Of a DNA stretch of 64,000 nt, positions 38,580 to 48,662 are shown one piece after another. The DNA is taken from the NCBI GenBank assembly GCA_963691655.1, contig OY829326.1, positions 57,529,776 through 57,593,775 on the forward strand. Reading direction: 5' to 3'. Positions within the stretch are counted from its first letter, which is position 1. The number at the start of each line of letters is the position of its first letter. The position numbers and the translations under genes are program-made. The notes below the pieces were generated by a model, which saw only the letters and a list, made by a program, of their open reading frames with translations, made no database searches and was not told the DNA's origin. This DNA comes from Toxonevra muliebris (taxonomy: Eukaryota; Arthropoda; Insecta; Diptera; Pallopteridae).

Positions 38580-40920
38580 GAATTTCCTATTAGTTCAATA
38601 GGTTCCTATTGGTAAATTGGTAGATAATTTTATAGAAATTATTCAACTCATACATTGTCTGAAAAAAAATTAAGTGCCATTAATGATTGAAGCTAAATTG
38701 GTTGAAGCAAAAATCTTAGCTCTATAGTTGATTCAAACTTGATACAACAAGCATGAAATATTAACAAAGATCGACAACACTTAAAGCGTACCACTATAGA
38801 TCAAGATGTAGTAGTTTTCTCAACTCAATCATGATTGATACGAGTTGAAAGTATGTTAGAGAAATTGACAATGGCAAGAAAACTTTTGTGAGCTATAATT
38901 TGGTAGATCATTGATCACTTACTTTATTGGTGAAAATTGAGAAAAGGTTGAAATATTATCAAAGGACAACATTTTTTAATTATTTGGTAGATCATTGACC
39001 ACATACTTTATTGATGAAATATTATCAAAGGATAAAATTTTTTAAAGCGTACTTCTATGCATTAAAATCTTGCGGTTCTCTTATCTCGTATATGAATGAC
39101 TTGAATTAGAAAATGATTAGGAAATTGGTAATGGGAAATATTTTTTGAAGCGTCAAGATTGTAAAGATCTGAGTTGTCCTTGATATGAAATATGTATCAC
39201 ATGACTGATCCGAACTGAAACAATGAATGAATGATTTATTATCGAAAACAATGAGTACTAACAACTCAATGTCATAGTCTCCAATGAAGGCAAAAATGTT
39301 TAAAGAGCACCTATATGAACTGAAATCTGATGAATTTTAGAACTTATACACCTCTGATTCGAAATTAAGTAGGTTTGAGATATAATTAAAGCCCAAAATA
39401 TTTTTGTGGATCAATATCATGAATTGATATGCGACTGGTTCAAACTTCAATGGTAAGAAGGACTTTTAAGATTCAAAATCTAGAAAAACTTCCCCCCATT
39501 CATGTTTGAAATCATACATGACTGAGTCAAACTAATAGAACTATGCAAAGTGAAGTGAAGTGAGTGAGTGAGGCAGAAAAGATTCAAAGCTGATTCAAAA
39601 TCTTAAAAAGCTTCATCCAATTGATGCTTGAAATCATATATGACTGACTTAAACTAATAGAACTATGCAAAGTGAAGTGAACTGAGTAAGTGAGGCAGAA
39701 AGATTCTAAAGCTTATTTAAATGATTGGATATCAGAAAGTTGGTCTCTGAAAATTCATTCGAACTCATACATGACTGAATCGAAGTAAATTAGATTTGAA
39801 AAGTGACAAAAGATACAAAACCCTTCGAAGATTTGAACGCCTGTGGAGAAATTCAATCAAACTTAAACACATTTTTGACAAATTTGCGTTGCCTTCTAAC
39901 ATATACTCGAACTAATACAAGAATGCGAAATGATAAAGGACGAAAAGATTTTGAAGCATAATTAAATGACAGAAGATCTGAACACATTCATTGCAGAGTT
40001 AAACTAAAGAATATTTTTTGCTAATGTAACTGGTCTCTAAACACATATTCGATCTCATACATGTCTGAGCTGAACCGAGTATCAGAACTAATAGAAGCTA
40101 CACAACTTTTGAGGTACACTTAAATGATTGAAGATCAGGATTCAGGCACAATTGAGTCAAACTCAAACACATTTTTGATTAATTTGATTAGGTTTCCCAT
40201 ATATACTCGAACTCATATCTAACTAAATCGAAATACAGCAAGTTTGAGAAGTGACAAAGGGGAGACAACTTTTAAAGTGTAGATATAAAACTGAAAATCT
40301 GAACAAACTTACTTATTACAAAGCCGATTTTAAAATAAGTCAAACTTAACTGGCCTTTATGTAAAAATAAGTGTATGCGAACTCATGCATAACTGAATCG
40401 AACTAAAACAAGAGTATGAGTAGTGTTAAAAGGCAAACAATACATTAACCACTAGATATGAAATGATTGAAGATCTGGACATATGTGATCCGAAAAAATT
40501 TTTAAACTTGATTGGTTAGTATACCAACATACAACAATTAGAACTCAAGCATGACTGAATCGAACTAAAAAGAGTATGAGAAGTGATACAAATAATCAAA
40601 ACAAAGTATTAATAAAGTAGCAATAATGGACCAATTTTTGGCCTCCGTGGACACTCAGTTTTTCTGAACAATTCCCTTTAAACCTAAGTATTACTGGGAC
40701 TAATTAAAAAAAACTTTTGATGCATTAATGACAGATCTTCGAACACATATTCAAACTTATACATGATGAAACCGAACTCAAACAAGTATGAAAAAGTGAT
40801 GAAAAACAAACAATTTTTTACTAAAAATACCCTATATGTCTGCATGAGTGAGCCAAAATTAATATTTTTGATAGAAAACTTGTTTAGTTGAAAATCACAC
40901 ATTTAAACTCATAAATGACT
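38580..40920 (+). repeat. Decayed satellite array based on catgactga(a/g)tcgaact
   Basis: The phrase actcatacatgactgaatcgaact and variants recur near 39198, 39513, 39635, 39767, 40055, 40215, 40385, 40550, 40755 and 40910. Each is followed by A-rich sequence, an aagtgataaaag-like segment and a gaagatctgaacac-like segment. Spacing drifts from about 120 to 200 bp. The best-preserved neighbours are 39471-39580 and 39593-39702, offset by 122 bp. Other parts are heavily mutated. Confidence 0.75.
39471..39703 (+). repeat. Best-preserved 122-bp dimer of the satellite
   Basis: Two adjacent copies share caaactaatagaactatgc-type sequence, gaagtga runs and gaggcagaaa ends with few differences. This looks like a younger local duplication within the older array. 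Confidence 0.85.
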
Positions 40921-41102
40921 TAACCCTCATCCAAATCTTGCCCAAACACCTGTTTAATGTTAAATATCTTAGGCGTTTTTTATTATTTCAATACGAAACT
41001 TCTTGACAATTACTTATTTACTTATAATTAGCGATGTGAAGAAAATGGATATTGTAGCATTATCAGAGAAGCTCCTACAGAAAAAGTAACGAATCCTGTC
41101 TT

Positions 41103-41745
41103 TTGGGCAAATTTTGCCCAATGTATTCAATACAATGCCCAATACAATCACTACTTACAACAGCCGGAGTCCACGCTGGCTCCTTGCCCTCTCCAGTCAC
41201 TGATAATAAATCTTACGAGGCTTATCACCCAATAATATTTTTGTTGCAGCCAATAATATTTTTGTTGCAGCCACAGGACGATGAGAAAGGAAGACCCTTA
41301 TTGAAAGCAACTATGACTCTGCGTAGATTCCAAAATATTGGCCGGGTTTTGTGATTCGATGACAAATCTGATAACACAGATCGACGTGCAAGCGACAAGC
41401 TGGCCCCTATTTCTGGTTTGTGGGATAACTGGGCTACTAACATCAAGAGAATGTTTAATTCAAACGAATGCTTGATAGTAGATGAGCGGTTAATGCTTTT
41501 TCGCGAAAAATACCCATTCATGCAATAGATTTTTTTCAAATCGGCGAAATATGGTATGAAAATTTCGGCACTATGCGACTCTACTTACAACTACGCCTGG
41601 TCTATGCAAGTATACAAATATACACCGAAAGAGACCGTAATGGTGCACAACCTGAGAACAAAAGAATTAGAGCCAGCGTGTGGTATTGGAGCTATCAAAA
41701 AAACTCAAAGACCGGAATATAACTTGCGACAATTTTTTTATACAT
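41103..41745 (+). pseudogene. piggyBac-family transposase fossil
   Basis: One frame carries the hallmark series of a piggyBac-type (DDE_Tnp_1_7) transposase: LLKATMTLRRFQNIGRVL, stop, FDDKSDNTDRRASDKLAPIS, LWDNWATNIKRMFNSNECLI, VDERLMLFREKYPFMQ, stop, then SAKYGMKISALCDSTYNYAW and MQVY. The VDE and LCD motifs correspond to the conserved acidic positions of the catalytic core. Only two in-frame stops (at 41352 TGA and 41527 TAG) break about 80 codons before and 60 after, and no frameshift is needed over that core. The N-terminus and the C-terminal Cys-rich domain are missing. A 21-bp tandem duplication (41229-41270) sits just upstream. Two TTAA-flanked small elements lie 13-16 kb away. Confidence 0.9.
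41229..41270 (+). repeat. Perfect 21-bp tandem duplication
   Basis: Two identical 21-bp units, 41229-41249 and 41250-41270, each starting ccaataatat. Because 21 is a multiple of three, it repeats seven codons without shifting the frame of the transposase fossil. Confidence 0.95.
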
Positions 41746-42267
41746 AATATGATCTTGCTGTTGAACTTATAAATAGAAAAATTAGTATTGTTAGGACAGT
41801 TCGTAGGAATAAGTATTTTTACTTCCAAATATTTTGGATATGAAAAAGAAACTCTTTTTTTATTGAGTTCCTTTTCGAACATAACACTAGAGCAACACTA
41901 GTCGCCGTAGATCACGATGCTGCGCTACAACATAATTAACTGAAGAAATCCAATATAATGGAATATTATAACCAGAGAACATCTTTTCTACATAGCTATG
42001 TTGCGAAGGAGATTGTCTAAGAATCAAAAGAGAAAAACACCCAGAAAGCTCACTGTCACTTCTGCCCAAATTTATCAAATACAATGCAAAATGTAAAAGT
42101 TTTAATTTATTTGTGAGCAAATAACATAGAAATAACACGAATGAAAATATGGTAGGGAAATGAAAATTAAAATTTGGCAGGTCAAGATCTTCTTTAACGT
42201 TGAACTTATATTGGACTAAAACAAATTGAAAAGTTTTACAAACATGTTTTATATTTTTTTTATTATT

Positions 42268-42280
42268 TAGCATTGACATT
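42268..42280 (+). repeat. SINE target-site duplication, left copy
   Basis: tagcattgacatt, identical to 42593-42605. Confidence 0.95.
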
Positions 42281-42592
42281 GACGACCTCGATAGCCTAGT
42301 GGATAGTGCACTAGACTTTCATCTGGGAGGTTCGGGTTCGATTCCCACCTTCGTCTGGTGGTTAATTTTCATTACTTTCTTATATTCACTATCAATATGA
42401 AGTGTATGAGAATTATAAGATAGTGTACAAATACACACCTTGGTTGGTAATGGCAAAACCACCAAGCCGATAAAAAATCGCCACACCGCCGTTCGGAATC
42501 GGCGTTAAACTGTAGGTCCAACTATGTGGTATTACAATGGGCCGTTCAGGCCTAAGTGTGTCTCTCGACAGCCACTCCAACCTAACCTAACC
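42281..42592 (+). mobile_element. tRNA-derived SINE with perfect 13-bp target-site duplication
   Basis: The head carries RNA polymerase III internal promoter boxes: an A box (tagcctagtgg, 42292-42302) and a B box (ggttcgattcc, near 42335). The tRNA-like fold is partial: an acceptor stem gacga/tcgtc and an anticodon arm with a ctttcat loop. The T-arm pairs only in its inner three base pairs, so it is not a working tRNA. The body contains ccgttcggaatcggcg and ggtccaactatgtgg, and the tail is (aacct)n. The element is flanked by tagcattgacatt at 42268-42280 and 42593-42605, the mark of LINE-assisted insertion. It is the best-dated insertion in the window because both duplications are still identical. 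Confidence 0.95.
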
Positions 42593-42605
42593 TAGCATTG
42601 ACATT
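42593..42605 (+). repeat. SINE target-site duplication, right copy
   Basis: tagcattgacatt, identical to 42268-42280. Confidence 0.95.
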
Positions 42606-44679
42606 CAGTCAATAAGATGTCTGCCATTAGTCACAAAAAATCCCGAAAGAAAAACTTGTCTCCTTCCTTTCAAATCCTCATTTGATTCGAATATTTATTT
42701 AAAAACTAAGTTAATGATTTATTTTTCTTTAATCTGTTCGGGCGATAAAAAACGGACATAGAAGATGATACTTTGAGAATAATAATGAATATAATTATTT
42801 ATAAAAACTTGTTCTTCTAATCAATTTTTAATAAGAAATAAAAAATTTTTCTTCTCAACATAGCAGCAAACATAACTTTGCTCATAAAAACATATTCCAA
42901 TGAAATTTTTATATAAATACAAACATATTTCTGGAAAAACAAAACAAAATAAAAATACTTTTAATTTTGTGATGTAATGAAAAGCTTTAAATGCATATGA
43001 CAACCAAAACAATACCTGTGTGTTGTAAAATATTTTATAACAATATTGCACAACAACAACTGTCAACTAACAATAAATAAATACAAACAACAATTTGAAA
43101 CTCCAAACACACACACATACATACAAAAAAAAAAAAAAAAAAAAAAAATACAAACTACTTACAACTGTCACTTCACAAACTTGCAATTCGAAAAGAGACA
43201 ACAGTGTGCTAGAGAGAAAGAGATCGTGTATAGGAGACAGAGAGGAAGAGAAAAAGAGGGAAAAAGTAAGTGAATGAATAAAAACTTTTGCTAGCAATTA
43301 TTTTGCAAAACAATAAATTTTATTATAACATGCCAAGTATCTGAGCACAGCCCGCCCGTGACTCGTGTCAACTATACTCCCGTACATCCCGATATCCTTA
43401 TACATATATATTTGTGTGCTGGCAACATTGCTTTGCTCTGAAATGTTGTTGAAATGGCAATAATAAACATTTAATTACAAAAAGGAATTGTTTGATTTGC
43501 ACACGGGCACTAAAGTTTCAACCCTGTCTCTTAAAACAAGTATGTACATAGAGTAGCTGGAATGTATGTGGATTGGTTTCGCTTTGTTTTGAGTCGAAAA
43601 GTTTCAAGTGCGATGCGATGAGTTGCGTTACAATGCGTTGGTATGCGTTACAATGTGATGTGATGCATTGCGGTGATGGAAAACACAGAGAATTGCGGAG
43701 AGATAGATATGAGTTGGTGTGCTGCATAAATCTAGTAGTTTGAGGGTTAAAACTTATCATTGTATTGTATGCAAAATTCAATTAGCAGCATTGCTTCATT
43801 CATTCATTGTTGTTCTTGTTGTTGTATTTGTTGTGAGCTTGTTGTATTGAATATGGAATTCATACATTTTGGAATTTGTTTGTGACAATTTACAATGACA
43901 TTCACCACACAAACATGCACACAAACACATAAAGGCAAACACTTGTGAGACTATATGATGGAAGCAATGCCAAAATTTCTAACTAATTTAATATTTTGGG
44001 TGCATTGTTTTCTCTCTGGCTTTTGTATTTTTTTTTTTTTTTTTTGGGATTTTCAGAACAAAAAACTTTTATGGTAATTGTGCAATCAAATTTTTGCTAT
44101 GAAATATTTTAGTATTCATTTTAATGAAAAAATATTTTATTTAATAGATTGTTGTACTTACATGCAAGCGCACATATAAAAGTTTTATGTTTATAAATGA
44201 GCGCAGAAAAATGAGAGAGAGAAAGAGACAGAATGAGAAAAAAGAGAGAACGGATAAAGTATCCTCGTGAATTTTTGCTGCTGTATGTAAAATTTTGACA
44301 ATAATTAAAATCAATTTTAATTGCATCAAAAAGTTGTATGAAAGTGTGTGTGTGTGTTGCCATAGTCACTTGGCCACAAAATATATATAAGTATGGATTC
44401 AGCCTTAAAGTATGCAACAGCAAAAGCAACAGCAGCATCATATAGTGACATAATTTATACAGCAAGCAAGCGTTTGCTTTAGCTGCATAAAAGGCAGAAA
44501 TATACACTCACTCCAAAAGTATATGCATTCCTCTTTCTCTCACTCTCTCTTTCTCTCTCTGTTATACTGTATTGCCGTATACTCGTATGTGTGCGTTTGT
44601 TCATTTAGCGCTTCAAATAGGATTTCATGTTTCAGAAAATCCAATTGTGTGAACTGTTATTAATGCAACAGCAGGATAT
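42606..44679. other. AT-rich intronic sequence, no gene seen
   Basis: Contains a poly-A run (43126-43148), GA-rich sequence at 43200-43270, a series of (t)gcgttacaatg-type near-repeats at about 43610-43680, poly-T at about 44027-44045 and (TG)n near 44345. The segment 43340-43400 is unusually GC-balanced but unidentified. Confidence 0.5.
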
Positions 44680-44780
44680 GGCAGGCTGAAAGGCTGAATG
44701 GCTTTGGCTAACTAAATTGACTCTCAACTGGCGGAATGGCTGACTGGCTGACTCACTGACTCTATGGCTTGACTGAATAT
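44680..44780 (+). repeat. Short minisatellite of ggctgaatggct / ggctgact units
   Basis: ggctgaaa, ggctgaat, ggctttgg, ggcggaat, ggctgact (twice), cactgact and ggcttgact follow one another at about 8-12 bp spacing. Confidence 0.7.
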
Positions 44781-46079
44781 ATCTGAGTACTACCTACTAT
44801 GTATGTATGCACATTTATGCATATGCTATAAATGCATACAAGTATAAGGCGACGACGATTCGACTATCGCATTGCATCAAGTCGGGGATTAAACATGAAA
44901 TGACGTCATTAACATTTTGGTTTTGACATGACCGCATATTTTGCGTAATAAGTAAGTATGTGGCTCGACGGTGGTGGCGGTGATGTCAGCGGATGAGCGC
45001 GTATCGTGTCCTTACTTTCATACTTTGTTGCTTTTTCATCATCATACTTACATTCATACTAAAAAATAGTAGAGTACTATAGTCTGTATAGTATATATGT
45101 GTGTATGTATGTATGTTTGTATGTAATAGTAGTGGTAGTAGCGGTTAATGTTGAAATAGGGACTGAGGAACTGATGTCTAGCTGCTACTGTTCCCTGCTG
45201 CTATTGACATTTTCGAATACGCTTGCTATTATTATTGAAGAACATTGGGGGTGCTTGATGTTACATTGAAGTAAATATACGCGACATAATCATATTAAAG
45301 CGCTGTAATTGTACATCACACATACATACATACTCATATAAAGTGATGTCATTTTGTGTTTCTGGTCAATCAAAAAAGGAAACAGCAAATAATAAAAGCA
45401 ATTTTGATTTTCGCTGAAGTAAAACGAAGTGAAGAAGAAAATATGCTTGCTTTTTTTGGCTTGCTACGTTTACATGATGACAATTTCGATGCAGTTCATT
45501 GAAAGGGAGTAACTGATTACAGCTTTGAATACAATATGTAATTAATGGAAAGGTTTTTTTTATTAAAATTAACATTAACTAGGAGGGAGTTGCTTAAAAC
45601 TCTTAAAACTCATTAATATTAAAATTTAAGTATTCTTTATGGCACATAAACAATGTGTATTATACTGATCAAAGCAATTATGTGTTGTGTGTACATAAAT
45701 CTACCCTCAATCTGCTAAAGCTTTAGATTCTACAGTAACACATGAGTGTTCATGTACTAAAAAACTTATGAGAGTAAAACCCCTGAATTTCTACTCTTAT
45801 TTTATTTGTAAACTTAAACCCCTGACGATCCAGCATTCGAATCAAGAGCACAATCTTTTCGGGTTACTGGTTTGTGGATGACTACTCGACCAAGCTCTAA
45901 ATGCTTAAAAACGCAGTTATGCAATTCTTCAAACCTTGATCTTCACATGCCCTCTTCTAGCTAAGAACAAGACTCTGTGCTTTTGATAGATGTATAAACG
46001 TTACTTAGATGAAGAAAGACAGCCATTTCTTGGACTGTCCCCAGGATAGAATGGACAAACAGTTTAGTTTAGAGGAACA
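44781..46079. other. Intronic sequence with a relatively GC-rich island and TATG microsatellite
   Basis: 44850-45010 is less AT-rich than its surroundings and includes atgacgtcat (44900-44909), a perfect CRE/ATF-type palindrome, and cggtggtggcggtgatg. A TATG/TGTA microsatellite lies at about 45090-45130. 45800-46080 has balanced composition and may be further degraded sequence of the RNase-H LINE, but I could not read a protein in it. Confidence 0.45.
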
Positions 46080-46470
46080 CTTTGTGGTGTACAGATGGGT
46101 TACGAACTGTGAATGGAAACGGGGGCAGAAGTATTTGAGCCAAGAATCAAACACTCTGTGTGTGAGATTAACCTAGAGAGGAAGTATAAACGGCAAGATA
46201 TCGCTATCATGTCGGACAACTAGGCAGCCATTTGAACATTATGATCTTTCGAGATTACCTCTAAACTGGTGTGAGACTGTTTGAGTATGCTCAGTCAACT
46301 GGGCAAGGACAACGAAGTCGCCATATGTTGGATTCTTGGACACGTAGAAATAGAGGGTAATGAACAAGCAGACGAGGTTGCTGGATAGGGGACAGCGATC
46401 ACTTTCGTGGGACCTTAACCCTTCTATGGAATAGGAAATAGCATAATCAATACTCTTAATAAATTTTTAA
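46080..46470 (+). pseudogene. RNase H domain of a LOA/I-type LINE, left part of an interrupted element
   Basis: Broken frames match the C-terminal ribonuclease H domain of non-LTR retrotransposons. The TDG motif lies near 46090, IAIMSDN then a stop and AAI near 46201-46230, LSQLGKDNEVAICWILGHVE near 46290-46350, and GNEQADEVAG near 46360-46387, followed by TAITFVGP. The segment between TDG and SDN, which should hold the catalytic Glu, is shortened, so that residue appears deleted. Several stops are present. The expected continuation of the same protein resumes at 48190, after an inserted LINE. Confidence 0.85.
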
Positions 46471-46489
46471 ACCGTACCTATATTTTATC

Positions 46490-48185
46490 AATTGAGTTCA
46501 AAATGAAACAAGATAGTAAGAACTACGGGTTTACCTAGTTTTATGTTTTATCAGGATTCCTTATCAGTTTTTTTTTTAAATCCGTGTATTCCACCACAAC
46601 CTCCACCATTCCCGAGTTTACTGATATTTCTAACCAAACGAGTTTAAGCGACTTTAGATTTAATAATTCTGATATTTTCAATGGTCTAACAAGCTTAAGC
46701 TTAGAGCTTCTACTTCTGAGGGTCCTGATGCCATAGCTCCAATAATTTGTAGAAACTTTCTATCATCTTTGTCTGTTCTACTGCTTTTAATTTTTAATGA
46801 ATCAATTGCCTCCGGAGTTTTCCATGATGAATGGAAACTGTCTTATATTATCCCAAATCATAAATCTGGTCCTAAGAAAAACATTTGTAACTACAGACCT
46901 ATATCTAAACTCTCAGTAATTCCTAAGTTGCCTGAAAAATTAGTTTCTAAAAATCTGTCATTTCAAGTTAATAATGTTTTATCTAATCATTAACATGGTT
47001 TTATGACGGGAAGGTCCACTACCACTAACCTAGCAATTTTTTGTAACCATGTTATTAATAATTTCACTTCAGGATTTCAGACTGATGTTATTTTCACATA
47101 TTTTGCAAAGACTTTTGATAAGGTTAACCACAAGATTCTTATGGCAAAACTCTCAGCTTTGGGATTTAACATTAACCTCCTTAATTGGATTATTTTACAT
47201 TTATCGAACCTATCGAAGCTGTCAAAATTGAAGCTTTTATCTCTAATCTTATCAGAGTTCCATTTGGCGTTCCTCAAGGGAGTCATCTTGGCCCTCTTTT
47301 GTTCCTATTATTCATAAATGATCTTCCTTTTGTTGTAAAACATTCGAGATGCCTGTTATTTGCCGACGATCTTAAACTCTTCAGGTCCATTGAATACAGA
47401 GCACATAGTGATTTTGTGCAAGTTGACATTGACTCGGTAGTTGCGTGGTGTTCTCGCCACAGTCTACCACTTAACATAGCTAAATGTGAATGTTTAACTA
47501 TTAGCAGATTGAACTCCTCTAACTACTATGACTACTTTATAAACTCATCTTTACTCAATAGAGTCTTCTCAAAAAAGGATTTGGGTGTTGTTTTAGATCC
47601 GAGGTTGGATTTTAAGGACCACATTAACTTTATTGTCAATAAAGCTTACTCGATGTTTGGTTTCATGAAGAGGAACTCTATTGAATTCTCTGACCCTTTC
47701 ACTCTTAAATCGCTTTACATATCACTTGTTCGGTCTCACCTAGAATATTGCTCAGTAATCTGGAGCCCCTCATCAAACCTTCACTCTTCTAGAATTGAAA
47801 TGGTATAAAAAAATTTACTAAATTCCTTTTCAATCAGTTAAAGTGGAATATTTCTCGGCCATCTTATCTAATTAGGTGTTCGTTATTTGGGATGTGCTCC
47901 TTAGTTTATCATATTCAATGTCCCCAACTGCTTGTTTTGCTTAATTTTTATCCTCCATCACGTTGTTGCACAACTTCATATGCTCTGAATGAACCTATGG
48001 CTCGCTGTCAGGATAACTAATTCAATTTTGCTAACATTGATATCTTTGCCAACATTCCCAGGAAATCTTTCAAAGATTATTTACTTTTAGTTCTATTAAC
48101 CTGTAGCAATTCTTGAATTTTTGGTTTATATTTATTTTATTATTCCTGTTTTGTAGTTTTTAAGTAAATAATAAATGAAATGAAA
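46490..48185 (+). mobile_element. Jockey-like LINE (reverse transcriptase, 5'-truncated), nested in another LINE
   Basis: Three frames together give a near-complete RT domain: GPDAIAP and FNESIASGVFHDEWKLSYII near 46720-46860, CNYRPISKLS near 46888-46915, a stop at 46993, HGFMTGRSTTTNLAIF, TDVIFTYFAKTFDKVNH near 47080-47130, a frameshift near 47180, then GVPQGSHLGPLLFLLFINDL and LLFADDLKLF (the RT active-site box) near 47355-47385, KDLGVVLDPRLDFKDHINF and RSHLEYCSVIWSP to about 47770. The usual Asp of the first catalytic motif (TDFAKAFDKV in relatives) reads Tyr here, so the enzyme is dead even apart from the stops. The 3' end is AT-rich with an aatgaaatgaaat tail (48163-48187). The 5' end is truncated. 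Confidence 0.9.
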
Positions 48186-48189
48186 TAAT

Positions 48190-48662
48190 CAGGAAATTAC
48201 TTAGGCAGAAAGAGAGGAATAAGCGACAAAAAACTCTTGTCCAATCTTCCCGGACTAAGAAAATCTAAAGCGCTTCTAGGTAACTATAATAAAATCAAAA
48301 ATAGTTTGCGCTTATTAGCTGGTATTCTAACTTGGCACTGCAGGCTCAGAAAATACTTTTGTGAACTAGGGGTTGAGGAAAGCTCAATATGTAGGTTTTG
48401 TAATGAGGAAGATGAATCATTAGATATTTTAGCTCAGTGTGGAGCATTGTTCCACAAAACAATGAAATGTCTGGGTATATACCAAGTACCAAGCATAGAA
48501 TTAGCATCCATAGATCCAAATACGCAATACTCAAATTCTGGACTCGAATGGATAGGGTGCTTTAGGCAGATTAGTCTAGTTATAGAAGAAGGACGTACAA
48601 TAGATCTTACCGGTCGCGGTAGAACGACAAAAACCTCTCTAATAATACAATACAATACTTAG
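48190..48662 (+). pseudogene. C-terminal tail of the interrupted RNase-H LINE
   Basis: An open frame with NLPGLRKSKALLGNY, SLRLLAGILTWHCRLRKYF, CELGVEESSICRFCNEEDES and LAQCGALFHKTMKCLGIYQV. This is the region that follows RNase H in LOA/I-type elements, ending in a Cys-rich CX2C ... H-x3-C motif. The usual His of that motif reads Asp here (LDILAQC). It continues the protein broken off at about 46470, so the two parts were one element before the jockey-like insertion. The frame is still open for 141 codons, arguing this part decayed little. Confidence 0.85.

Noticed and set aside
42281..42358. Functional tRNA gene
   Set aside because: Pol III boxes are good but the acceptor and T-stems are incomplete, and the sequence is the head of a 312-bp SINE with target duplications.
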